A stretch of 64,000 nucleotides of DNA from Limonium bicolor (lineage: Eukaryota; Streptophyta; Magnoliopsida; Caryophyllales; Plumbaginaceae), in contig CM041782.1 in NCBI GenBank assembly GCA_023374045.1, positions 248,959,882-249,023,881 on the forward strand, in the 5' to 3' direction. Of this stretch, positions 47,233 through 59,247 are shown piece after piece (within the stretch, counting starts at the first letter, position 1; each line of letters starts with the position of its first letter). The notes below the pieces were generated by a model, which was given only the letters and a program-made list of their open reading frames with translations, had not been told where the DNA came from and ran no database searches. Position numbers and translations under genes: made by a program.

Positions 47233-47790
47233 CTCTTTACTGCCTCAATCTTGGCAGGGTCTACAGATATCCCGCTCGCTGAAATAATGTGTCCAAAGAA
47301 TGACACACTGTCCAACCAAAACTCACACTTCAAGAGCTTGGCATACAGTTGGTTCTCTCTCATGATACTCAAAACCTGCCTCAAATGTAACTCATGCTCC
47401 TCCTAGGTCTTAGAATAGACTAGGATATCATCGATGAAGACCACGTCTGAACTATCAAGCTGCTCTCTGAAGAGACGGTTCATCAAGTCCATGAAGATGG
47501 CTGGCGCATTCGACAACCCGAATGGCATAACTGTGAACTCATAGTGCCCATACCGAGTTCTGAAAGCCGTCTTCTCCACATCACCCTCTGCAATCCTGAT
47601 CTGATGGTAGCCAGATCTGAGATCTATCTTCAAGAATACACTGGCTCCTCTCAGCTGGTCAAACTCGATCCGTGGCAACCTGACTTGTTCTTGACCATGA
47701 CCGCATTCAGCTCTCGGTAGTCGATGCAGAGTCACATACTGTTGTCCTTCTTCGTGACGAACAACACTGGAGCACCCCAAGGAGAAACAC
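47233..47790 (-). pseudogene. Gypsy C reverse transcriptase
   Basis: 47403-47780 contains [52 protein letters not shown] and the catalytic [13 protein letters not shown], then a stop. The preceding [10 protein letters not shown] block is out of frame (47660-47760). 47233-47402 holds the LRQVL...[15 protein letters not shown] block in other frames. Confidence 0.85.
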
Positions 47791-47794
47791 TAGG

Positions 47795-48622
47795 TCATAT
47801 GAATCCCTTGTTGAGGAGGTCCTCCAGCTTCAGCTTCAGCTCCCTCATCTCAGCCGGTGCCATACGGTAGGGCGCCTTGGCAATAGGGCCCGTACCTGGC
47901 AACAAGTCGATGGCGAACTCAACCTCGCGCACAGGCGGCATGCCTGGCAGCTCATCAGGAAACAAGTCGGGGAAGTCTACCACGACTGGAATGTCTGAGT
48001 CCATCACATCGCTCTGTCTCCTGTCTTGAACATAACATAGGAAGGCCTGTCTGCCCTTCCTCACATCCTTCATCAGGGATAGTGCTGACACGATCTTGAC
48101 AGTCGGCTCTCTTCTCACACTACAGTATGACACTGTCTTGCCGCTCGGCCCCTTCAGCAGTAGTCGATGCTCTGCACAGTGTAGGCGGCCCTTATACTTC
48201 TGCAGCCAGTCCATACCCACAATAACGTCGAAGCCCAAATTCTTGAACTCGATCAGGTCGATGGGGAAGGTCTCAGTCATAATGCTGATCTCTAGTCCCG
48301 TGTATCGTCTAGTGCATCCAACTCTCTCCTTAGAAGGAAGAGTGACCGAAAAGCCAGAGAGCTGTTCGGGGGCTGCCCTTAGCTTCTTTGCGAATGCCGA
48401 GGAGATAAATGAATGCGAAGCCCTGGAGTCGAACAATATGGATGCACTAACACCATCGACATGAAAAGTACCTGAGATTATTTCTCGTATTAGCATCGAG
48501 TCAGATTAAATCACTTATTTATTGTCGGTTGTTAATTGTCATCCCTGTGATGACATTACCGGACTCCTTAGCTTTCGCCATATCTAGGATGCTTATGGTA
48601 CCCTCCTTTTCACTTTCGTGGC
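47795..48622 (-). pseudogene. Gypsy C protease exon and linker
   Basis: The exon appears to start at 48622 after an ctccag acceptor in phase 1 (GHESEKEGTISIL), aligned with A and D. About 120 bp of non-coding sequence lies between 'KESG' and the frame at 47795-48496, which carries GTFHVDGVSASILFDSRASHSF. The active site is D-S-R where D-S-G is expected. This extra segment may be a further intron (donor near 48566, acceptor near 48480) or an insertion. The frame continues through [26 protein letters not shown] to KLKLEDLLNKGFI before RT. Confidence 0.75.
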
Positions 48623-48743
48623 CTGGAGTTATAAGTTAATGGTATTAATAGATGGAAAACATATGCTTGAAGGCACATAAACTCTTATTTCATTTATCCA
48701 ATTGGTATTACAACATGGTTACACACTTAGCTAACAATATACA

Positions 48744-49482
48744 TCAGTACTGTCTGAAAGTTAAATTTAAATGGCCGGGTCGGATGTGGGTGTCATTCAC
48801 CAGAGCTGGTGGGGCGGTATTGAGCTTAATGCTCTTAATCCCATGATATAATAGTCTCGAATCTCCACCAAACACCAACACATCCCTAGATCTGAGGACG
48901 ATCTTGCTTGCTAGATCCACCCTCTTCTGGTCTCCATAGTTAAACTCAACGTCATTGCCAATGGAGAATGACACAAGGTACTCCTCTGGTGATGGACTCG
49001 GTCGTCTCATCACGGTCTTGGTGCATCCCAAGCTTTCCTCCCTTCTCGTAGTAGTTGATGATGCATACATTAGGTGTCATGTCACGTAATGGGTATGTCT
49101 TATAGTCTTGAGCAATATCCATCGCTTTCCTCACCAAGGTTTGGAAACTCTCAGGTATCCTAGGTATTGATACGCCATCTACCATCCTCACCTCTCTGTA
49201 AACTCTAGCTTCCGGATCCCAATCCTTCCCTAAGCACATCATGTGCAACTTCATCTTTGAACCACTACTAAACACGGGGGGTATAAAATCCTCCCAAACC
49301 CTTACCCAAAGCTCTACACTCCTCTACTATGGCGATTTGTTCGTCTAAGGCTAGGAACTCTCAGAGAAGTATCATGCCCGGTCTGACTACATGACACAAC
49401 TCACCATGGTACTCTCGTCCTTCTTCCACGGGTCTAGGTGATCTCGGTCTTGAGAGTGTGGGATAGCAGATATCGAAGTCTC
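48744..49482 (-). pseudogene. AlkB-like dioxygenase exon of Gypsy C
   Basis: After an acceptor at 49484-49483 the frame begins GDFDICYP, then RPGMILL, TGA, EFLALDEQIAIVEECRALGKG and GGFYTP. A frame change follows, then KMKLHMMCLGKDWDPEA, CIINYYEKGGKLGMHQDRDE, a second frame change near 48960, SFSIGNDVEFNYGDQ, VLRSRDVLVFGGDSRLLYHGI and GHLNLTFRQY with a stop at 48744. The iron ligands are all present (HQD with His at 49021-49023; distal His in LLYHGI). The first Arg of RxxxxxR is His. Of the three copies this is closest in wording to plant ALKBH1-like host proteins. One stop and two frame changes disable it. Confidence 0.88.
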
Positions 49483-49611
49483 CTATGAGGTAAAAGGTTT
49501 CCTAAGTAAGTCGTTTGTCTAAGCGGTAATTAAAACACGCATGCATGCTAAGGTAAAGCGTTTAACACTTAGTCATGCTCTCATACAATGGTTAAGGTTT
49601 CAAAGGCTAAC

Positions 49612-51121
49612 CTTCACCGCGCTGAGTACTCGTACCAGCGCCCGAAACTCCCGCTGCATTCAGAGTGCGGTTGCTTGGCAGACTTGTCTTCTAGGTTTGC
49701 TGCTGCCCCTTCTGGGCCATGGGCGCCTGCCCCTTCTGGCCACCTCGAGCTCTAGCTCCACCAGACGCTGTGCTCTGAGTCCCCTTAGCTGGGCGGTACG
49801 CTCGACTCTCCGGATCACGAAGCACTCGAACGACCGATGGCCCTTCTTTCCACAATTGTGGCAGTCCACCGCTTGCCTGGAGAAGTCAACACCCGGGTGG
49901 TCTTTACCACAGCGCTTGCAATGGAAGTGGCGCTGGGGTGCAGAACCTATTATCACACAACGATTGGATTAATAAAAGAACGGTAATAGATAGTATAATT
50001 CACAACTCATTCATAAGGTTAGATCGCTTACCCTTGGGGGTGCAGATCTGAGAGGTTAGACATCGTAAGTAGGTCCGGTCAGCTGCGGAACCTTCTCCTT
50101 GCCCTTCTAACTGGCCTGCTCCTTCTTCTTCTCCTTCCAGGAGAACTTTTTCTTCCTGATATCGTCAAAGAGTTAGGAATTACAGATATAAAGGCAGACA
50201 ATAAGCAAAATAATTTAATAACTTAAAAGCGGTTCTTACTTCCCGCCCTTGCTGCCACTGCCTCCAGTCAACACCTCAGCCTCCTTCTCGGGGGCCTTAT
50301 GCTTCTGCCCCTGGTTATCATCCCGGCTGTTCACCAACATCTCGGTCCGAGAAGCAGCATCATAGCACTCCTATAATGCATCAATGAGTTTCCCGACACT
50401 TGAAATAAATCATACTGAGTTACAATGCACAAACTGTTAATTAATTTACCTGAACCATAGGGTATAGAGCAGCACCCATGGCTGCCTTGATAGCATAACG
50501 CAGACCACCTCTAAACTTCTTTACTTTCACCGTGTCCGAATACACAACACCTGGGACGAAGTCCAACAGCCCGATGAACGAGGAATAGTACTGATCCATT
50601 GTCAGACTACCCTGTCTCAGCGCTTCGAACTCCTCCCTCTTCCTCTGCTTCAGGTGAGCAGGATAATACTTCTCCATAAGCAACTCCACATAGCCCGTCC
50701 AACCGAAACCCTCTATAGTAGTGTAGTGAGCCTTCACGGACCTCCACCAAGTACTGGCGGCGTCCCTCAGGTGAAAGGCCGCTATCCCGACCTGGTGCTC
50801 AGCAGGAACATGAATGGCGTCGAAAGCCATCTCGTGCTCAATAATATATCTCTCCAGGACGGTAGGGTCAGCCACTCCGTCGTATGTTGGAACTCGCGTG
50901 TCAGCAACGCTCTTCAACCAGTTTGGCTCTCTCGGTGCAGGTGTGGGTGGGACTATAGGTGGCGCTCCAATCTGGATGCCTCCCATCTGGGCCAGCTGTG
51001 CAAAGACGGCAGCTACCGTCTCAGCAACGCCTGCGGACTGGGTCTCTGGAGGACCTCCTCCAGACCCACTGCCTCTGCCTCTGCCTCCGCCTCTGCCGGC
51101 TCGGTGATCTCGACTAGACAT
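49612..51121 (-). pseudogene. gag: Gypsy C gag, four exons
   Basis: Exon 1 (51121-50450) is open from ATG: a Gly/Arg-rich tail (GRGGGRGRGSGSGG), then the gag core (DAASTWWRSVKAHY, LMEKYYPAHLKQRKREEFEALRQG, MDQYYSSFIGLL). The donor is in phase 0. Exon 2 (50370-50240) starts ECYDAASR, matching ECYH in A and D. Exon 3 (50155-50032) is Lys-rich with two stops; the intron between exons 2 and 3 is not seen in A or D. Exon 4 (49946-49612) has CKRCGKD and the zinc knuckle CHNCGKKGHRSFEC, then a frame change before a donor at 49611. Gag builds the particle; this copy is broken only in its 3' half. Confidence 0.8.
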
Positions 51122-51315
51122 CTGAAAGATTCATAATTAAGTTAACACTCGGTAAAATACCGTACTTCCACCACTCATAAGTTCATATAGCCCTAAAATA
51201 CATTAAACACACTTGCTCCCAGCAATCTCATATTCTTTCTTAATCTCCACTTTCTCAACGGTTTCCCGTAATTAAGGATCCTAGGCTCACGGTACTTAAA
51301 CTACTATCTCTTGTA

Positions 51316-51343
51316 ATCAGAGCGGTACTCCGCTCTGATACCA
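51316..51343 (-). other. Primer-binding site and PBS hairpin of Gypsy C
   Basis: The minus strand reads TGGTATCAGAGCG (51343-51331). ATCAGAGCG at 51316-51324 (plus) and CGCTCTGAT at 51331-51339 form a perfect 9-bp stem with loop gtactc. The LTR end is at 51348. Confidence 0.88.
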
Positions 51344-51347
51344 CTTT

Positions 51348-54300
51348 TGTAACACCCCTACTAACTCGGCTCCTAATTGTCGTATAAACGTCGTACTTAA
51401 TAATTAAATCACAACGGTAAATAACAGGCTGTCGTACTAACGGTGTTACCATTACCACTCGCCCATACGAGTGATAATGCGTTACATGATAATCAACATA
51501 CGAAATGTATTCCCGTAGTGACCACAAGAGATAGATAGTAGTGTTAGATATAACCAAAATAAATACAACATAATTCTGTCTCATACATAAGTCCGTACAC
51601 GTGAGCATCTAAACGAATGTACACCTCGGTTCACAAAACCCCAGTCCAAAAATAATAACTGTATCAGTTCGTATCAAGTATATACCAAAAGCGTCATGCC
51701 CCGCGTCGACCAACAGCTAGTCTCCTGAAAATAAACATGGTTGTGGTATGGAATCAGCCCCTGCTGAGTATGTTATCACATGCCCCCTCAGACCCCTCAA
51801 TTAAATGGTCGAGAGCATGAGATTCATTTACATGCAATACCGTTTTAACAATTAAACTGTAATACAAATAACAGTAACAACCATATAATAACACAACCAT
51901 TCACATATACATAGCATAACTAGTGAAACAAGGCGAAACAACAAGGATTATAAACGAGTATAGATTCCCGTCTTTGGCATACAAACCCACATAATGTTCG
52001 TCAAATATACGAGCTAACATAGCTATTCGTAATTGTTCAGTTATACCTAATGACAACATCTCGTTAAAACGACGTGTCTCTAAGTTACCCATATATTATG
52101 GCGGGCCACCCACGGTAGTAGCCACTCCAGCGGTAGAGTCTTCGACCAACGAACCGTTCTAGTTCACGGGAAATTTCTTTAATACTTACGGACCCGTAGG
52201 CGGACATCCTAGTATCGTTTTTGTGATCACAACGCGCACCAAGAGCCACATCCCCCTGGGTTTATTCATCTATACCATCGCATCGCATTACCAGTTTTCT
52301 AACACACCAGACTAAGGTCGTTAGTCTAATCCGAAGTATGTAAACTCGGGATCCAGTGTTAGATACGAGAGCGGCGCTAGAAAAGGCCAATGCTCCGTAT
52401 TTAATTCTCGGATAATATATATCTTATTATCCTAATGCTACAACGTTTTTCTGACGTTTCTTATATTACACATATAAGATAGCATCATAGCCACTAGTTC
52501 GTTTTATATATAGGTTCATATATACGAACCAATACTGTTATCGCAAAAACGGTAAATAATAAGCAGCTTAAATATACAGTTCATGCATATTTATTCACAC
52601 ATTCAGACATTCAATCTTATCACAGAATTCATAGAAGTCTGAACTGAGGAAGCCCTCAGAGACAATCAAGGACACGTAACAACATACCATGCACCGAGAT
52701 TATAAGACCGTGGAGTATGAATCAGCTAGATCCGATGCTCCTCAAGTCGCCTTTAACAATCTAGTAATATGTATCACACTATGCATCAGCATCTCATACT
52801 AACAATACACTACGGCACCCCGTACCGTTGCTAATCCATCCCGGTTCATTCCCCGTTTTTAACTAATAACATTGCTCGGGTTTTCGGTTTGACTTGGGAT
52901 TATTGTTACGTAAACATTATATTGCATGCATGGTTTCGTTCGCATGCAGGGTTACGTCGTACTATATTAATATACTTAACTTAAACGTTCGTTATCGCAT
53001 GTATTTTAATATACATTGTATATTATATAGTTTGTCACTATATTGCATGTATAATCTTGATCATATATTATACATCCCATCTTACTATTTATTTTTCCAA
53101 GGTTTGTTTATCCAATTGTAAATATTGTATAATTCATATTTAAAATACTTTGAATTATATAACTCATTATTTCATGTACACACATGACATTAGAATATCC
53201 TTAACTAATGTTTATAATTCTTTTCTCCATATCGTATATCATCACATTTATTATATTATATGGTTATTGAACCATATCATATTTCCTCACTACATAACAT
53301 ATATTTATTTATATATATGTATTATGGGACCATTTATTATATGGTAAGTTTTTACAATATATTCATTCTTCCTTAATGAATATTTCTTATATTATAAATG
53401 TTACAACCCTTATAACATCATAAACCATATTATAAATTCTCATTCCAACATACTCATTATTACCGAACAGCCACTTAGATTCTCTTTTATTAACAAAAAC
53501 CACCACATTATTCATATAATGTTATATTATAGTTATATAACATATATTATGGCATTTATATCATTATACCATTTATAACCTATAGTTATAATATGTTATA
53601 AAAATACCAAACAGACCCTTAGCTGTCGGTTTTTATTTAATTCCACCAAACTTCCAGAATTTACAAAACAACCCCAAATATTATTTCTTTGTTACACTTA
53701 TAACATATGTCATATATTATATCATTTAAACCTTAATATAATTATAACCTATAGTTATAATGTTCCAAAATAGCCGAACAGACCCTAGGATCTGTTCTGA
53801 ATTAATTTCCACCTTCACTTTCTATATTTACCAAATGACCCCATTTTATAGCATATAGTTTCCAATGTCATTAAAACTACATATTATACACATATCTCAT
53901 TAAAACCTCTTATGTTATTCCAAAAATCACCAAACTATACCAAAAGGTTATAAATACCATTCCTAACCCCTATACTTTCAGAAATCAGAATTTCGCCCCG
54001 ATATGTTATTCAAATGTAACAATAACATTAATACCATATATTATACTTATATAATTCATTCTAACTCCAAATTTAACCAAATAAATTCCTAATAACCCAA
54101 GGTCTATTCTATACTCTATTTTGTACCCAGAACTTTCAGAAATTACTAATCCACCCCAATATTTATATATCTCTTATAATTTAATACCTAGCTTATTATA
54201 AGCTAGTATTTAATTCAATAAATTCCCAAACTTGGTCAAAGTCTCCTATATAGTCAACATTGACTTCTAAATTCCATTTTGAGCCCAACTCTCGGTAGTT

Positions 54301-55318
54301 ACCATATATACCCTAAACTTTCTTATATTTACAATTTTGACACAAAACTTTATCAAATGTTATAATTTTTATTTAAATTCATTTAAAACCCCTAAATTCA
54401 TCTATAATTGCCCACAACTCCATATTTTTCTAGTAATTACCGTTTGACCCCAAACTTTATGCTAAGTGCATAAATTAAATTAAATAAGCTTTTAATCTTA
54501 AATAAAATGGCCTAATAACATGGCCTTATTACAACCTTGGACTTATAAAATAAATTACACTTTAAATGTCTCAAAAATACTATTAACTCTCGGCCCTTAC
54601 ACCAAATTCTTTATTATTTACCAAACTTTCACATAATGTCTTAAATTTGACAATTATGTTATAAACTCACCTACTTAATTATTCCAAAGTTTCTATGACA
54701 TTCCGTAGTCATTTTTTAAGTCAAAATTGACCACTCATTTCAGCCCACTCATGGAACATATTTATACAATCTCCCAAGGTATTAAAAACATAGGAATAAG
54801 ATGTTATACCTTGATTTTATAAGCTCTTAAGGGGCTGTTTGGCCATGGCAGGTTGGGAGGTATTTTAGACAGATTCTAAACATGTTTATACAGCAAGGAA
54901 TGTTATAATTAGGTTCTGAAAACTGAACCAACCATAAGAACAAATTAAACTATTAATAAGCTAGATTTTTACCTTGAAACTCCAAGGGTTATGCAAGGTG
55001 TTTTCGGCCTGATTTTACAGAGATGAAAGAGCATCATAATCACCACAAAACCATGGTAATTATTCAGATTACAACAAGGTATAAGGTGGTAGAAATTACC
55101 TAGACAAAAATGTCTTAAGGAGTTGAAAAGGCTCTTGAATTCGGCCACCCTTGTGCCAATGGTGTAGCTACTGCTTCTACATGATTGTGAAGACAAAATG
55201 AACATAAGAACTCAAGGAAAGCATCTAATTATTTTTGGAAATCAATGGGATGAGCTTAAGGTATATTTTTACCTTAAAATGAAGATTTAACTTGCCTTGG
55301 TCCTTATGCCTCCTTCAA
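51348..55318 (-). mobile_element. Gypsy C: 5' LTR, cut by Gypsy D
   Basis: Begins (plus strand) TGTAACACCCCTACT and runs to 55318, where LTR D starts. The missing first part of this LTR should lie to the right of D, outside the window. On the minus strand it has AAG|GTAAAAA donor-like sites near 55272 and 54974 as in A and D, and blocks such as 'gctgttggtcgacgcggggcatg'. 52900-54700 is very AT-rich. No hairpin array like those in A, B, D and E was found. No genes. Confidence 0.7.
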
Positions 55319-58300
55319 TGAAATACCCCAAACCTTTATATGTTGTTTAAATATTAAATAATGGTATATTAAGGCTAAAAAGTGCCTTAGAAACATTGGT
55401 GAACAATTTAAACCAAAGAAAACACAATTAAGTACTATAAAAACAATATAGGCGAAAATGTGCTCTAAGCTTGGAATAACCTTGGTTAAGACTTAATAAG
55501 CTTACCAAGACTTTATTTACATGTTAATGAAAATGTTAAATCAATTACCAAAGAAAACCAAGCTTGAAAACAAGTTAAAACACAAAATGTGCTTTAAGAA
55601 GTCTTAAAGCACATTTTTGAAAAATTGTCTTGTAAATGAGTTTTGGAGTGGCTAAATGACCATAATTACTCTTTAATCAACATGTGTACTACTTAGTATC
55701 ACATTAGGAAGTCTAAATCAATGGGAAATCAAAAAGTTCACAATTATGTGCATTGATTTGTGAATAGTGACCAAATAGTGCTAGTTTAAGACATTAGTCA
55801 ACATAAGTCAATTGATTGGTCAACAAAGACCATTAAACACCCCATTTGAATAAGGGGGCCGGTTTTCAAGTATGACTCACCATACTTAGCTAGTTAAATA
55901 AGCAAGGAAAGTTGATAAAGTAAAAGTACTATTTGCTTTTACATAAATATCTTTTGAAACTTACCTCTTTCTTCACCTTCTTCATTTCCCACTCATTCCC
56001 ACCGTCTCTAACCTCTCTTCTTCCTTCCTCCATCGGTTTTGCTACAGCACACACCTCACCACCATCTTCTATTGCCATTATCTTCTAGCTCCATATACCA
56101 AATTAAATTCCAAGACCACCATTCTTTTAATCTCATCAAGCTCTTCAACCTTGTCTTCTTAAAATTCCAAAAGCTTCATTTCGGTGCCAAAAGGAATCTC
56201 CATGGAAGAAGCTTGAGCTCATCTTTTCATTACTTGTTGATCACCTTTGCTGCAAGGTAAGGAAAAACCAAGAAAAACAACATTTCCTCTTATTTTTGTG
56301 TTGACCGAAAATACACCTTGTGATGGTGTTTTCTTTTGCCTTGGTTTAGCTTCATTATAATCTTCAAAGGGCTTGGTGGAGTCCTATCTTGCTAGTTAAT
56401 CCAACTCTCTTCCATTTACAAGGTAAAACAAACATTTAAGTGTTTTAAGACATTATTTAACTTAGGGTTTATAAGTGAGTTTAAGCTTGAAGCTTGAATG
56501 CTCATTACCCTTACTTATGTATTGGATAGAAGGTTGACAAGTGATCAAGCTTCCTTGCTAACTTTCGGTCCAAGAATACGAGGAAAGAAACCTTGGAGAA
56601 AGAAGGTAAACAAACTAACCTAATGTAGTTTTAATGCCTTAAGGAAAAAGAGCTTAGTTTGCTTATTAAAATTACCTAAAAAGCCAATGGTAAATGAGTT
56701 AGTAAAATGCCCATAAGGATATTATTAAGGACATATGTTATGTTGAGTGTATTTGTAGGTCAAAGGCAATTATAATGTGGAAATTCAGTGTTTAAGGTTT
56801 ATGCAATTTGAGGGCCTAAGAGCCATGTTATTTAAGGGCCTAAGTGCCAAGCAATTTAAATTATGCACTATATTGTGATGTAGTGTAATTGGGTGAAGTT
56901 TTGTGTGTGAGAATGTTCTTGTTGGATTTAGGTGTTCTTGAATGTTTAAAGGTGAAAACTATGTATTTTGGTGTAACAATGTGCTAGTAGAACCCATGTC
57001 AAAATATGGTTAATGTACAAGGAGTTTTAAGTGTTTAAATGAAACTTGGTGAACTAGGAAGTGCTAGGAATGACTAAGTGTTCTATTAGTGGAAGAAAAT
57101 AGTTTAAGGAGTTCTTGAGTGTTAAAAAAATGACTTAGGCATTATCTTGGAGGCTTTAGGAACTAAATGAGTGTTTTGGGATGCACTAAAGACATGGAGG
57201 AATTGTGTAGGAGTTATGCAAATTTTGGTAAACAAGGAGAAGAATAAAGTCTTGTAAGGAGGAGGTATAAACTTGTGGGAAACTTCAAGTAGTTGTATAG
57301 AGGAATCTTGGATGGTGAAAGATGCTTGGGAGATGATGTTGTTGGTGATGAGGAAACATCTTGGGATAGCTGCTATCATAGGTATGAAACACCACTTAGA
57401 AGTTTAAGGAAAAACATTACAAGTTTTAGAAATTTTGTGAGAAAATGAGTAAGTGTTTAAGGAGTTAGAAAATGAGTTTGGTGGGTGTTATATGAAGGTT
57501 TAAGTGTGCCAAATGATGTTAGAACACATTAGGAGGTTTGAGGACAAGTTTGGAGAAAATTTGACAATGTTTGGAGAGGTTCTGCAGTCGACCAACCCAG
57601 GGGACCGACCCTGGCTGGGTCGGTCGGACTGTAATAAGGCAGACGGAATGTTTCTATAATCGACCGACCCAGGGGGTTGGGTTAGTCGGTGGGTCGGTCG
57701 ACCCAAAACATAAAAAAAAAACAGAAAAGAATGTGACTTATGTATCAAACCCTAGTGGGTATAATGAGGACAACAAGGTGTAAGTTTAGTTGTAAAACAT
57801 GTTAAGTAAGTATGTAGACACTTAGTAAAATTGGATGTTAAATACGGTAAATTAACCGACGTTATCAATTATGTATAGGAACTACATACGGAGGAACACA
57901 AAAGCAGGAAGGACCAAGGTATGGTTTTCTTGTAGTCTGTTGCCTACCGGTTTACACCGGCTTATGTGTTGTTTGTTTTTCTATGTGTTTATGACCTTGT
58001 AAGATTTAAATCATGAAATGAGTTTACAGTCATTGTTGTTGTTGTATTGTTAGTGTACCGGTACCGTTAACCTCGAATACGTACTAACCCATTAGTTAAC
58101 TAAACTAGGTCACGTAAGAGAGCGGTACTCGGTTAAATGTTTCAATCCAAGGAATGTTCTAACTACAACTATGTTTGAACTAGTTGTGGTTTGTATCAGA
58201 TTCAGCTCTCTCCTTATGTTAAGGTTGTTCTCCTTTTTGGATTTTGACCACCCACTAGCTTAGCCAAAGCTTACCTACCTGACTTCCAATCGGGCTAGGG

Positions 58301-59027
58301 TAAATTATGTGTTCGGATCACTATATCCGTCACACCTATGTGTTAAGTTGCTCGTTCGACTAACAGAGCGGTAACGAGTTCATGTAACAAGCTTAATATG
58401 AGGGTGAAACCATTCTCTAGGCTTAAAATGTTGACTAACCAACTTGGTTCGTTTCCTAAAGTGAAATGTTCTCACTATGTATGTGTTGTTGATGCTATGC
58501 AATATTTCTTGCTATGCTATGTATGTTGTATGTTACAATCAATGCCATGTTATCATGACAATTAGTTGCGCGTATCCCAGAAGTCGATGGGCTGCGCGCT
58601 AACCATACCAGCCAAGGGTTGCTGACCCCCTTTGGGGGCTCCATATTTATTTGCAGGATGAGGATCGAGGAGGAGGAGTGGCTCTAATTCTTAGGAGTTG
58701 TAAAATACTTTTGGTATATTTTGGATGTTGGGCCCGGGTTGCGCCTGTGCTCACGTGGCGTTATATTTTGGATATCGTTTACATTACAGTGACGGTTTAC
58801 AGTGATGGTTTGTAAATATTTATACTCGGTATATGTTAATGTATTTATGGTTATTAGTCTTATGCTCGGGAGTCTGATCATCAGACCGATACAATTGTAT
58901 GTATTCTGCCTGGTTAGCCACGTGGGTGGCTATCGGCGTGTAACACCAAATCGTTTAGTTATCATTTAGGTTGTTTATTTCCATTGCGATTTCGATTATT
59001 TGTTAGGTTCGTAGTAGGGGTGTTACA
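55319..59027 (+). mobile_element. Gypsy D: 5' LTR
   Basis: 3709 bp from TGAAATACCCCAAACC to GGGGTGTTACA, followed after six bases by the PBS. It has a CT-rich promoter-like block at 55965-56035, AAG|GTAAG-type donors (about 56256, 56421, 56606), a hairpin array (57585-57706), and a GACCCCCTTTGGGGG stem near 58624-58640 that matches stems in A and B. The five bases before it are ttcaa; the other end is outside the window. Confidence 0.88.
57585..57706. repeat. Hairpin array in LTR D (two units)
   Basis: Two units with TCGACCGACCC / GGGTCGGTCGA-type arms: 57588-57628 (less regular) and 57660-57702 (11-bp arms). The design is that of the arrays in A, B and E, but the sequence differs. Confidence 0.8.
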
Positions 59028-59033
59028 AAAAAG

Positions 59034-59061
59034 TGGTATCAGAGCGAAGTATCGCTCTGAT
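59034..59061 (+). other. Primer-binding site and PBS hairpin of Gypsy D
   Basis: TGGTATCAGAGCG at 59034-59046. ATCAGAGCG (59038-59046) and CGCTCTGAT (59053-59061) form a perfect 9-bp stem with loop aagtat. Confidence 0.9.
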
Positions 59062-59247
59062 GACTGGAATACCGAGCTTAGGAACATACCGAGTTAGGAA
59101 ACCTAACCATAGTTACCTAAGTGAGTAGATGTGGAAAGGTTAACCACTAACTAAGTGTGGGAATACCTTATTGTCGGGAACACGTTACAACCGTTGGAAC
59201 CGATAAGTGTGCAAGCATAATGCTAATGAATGTCCATGTGAATACAG

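Noticed and set aside
49541..49972. 143-codon plus-strand frame
   Set aside because: It is antisense to the zinc-knuckle exon of Gypsy C gag, which explains its openness.
54830..54880. MITE-like start 'ggggctgtttggccatggc' in the LTR of C
   Set aside because: No matching inverted end or target duplication was found nearby.
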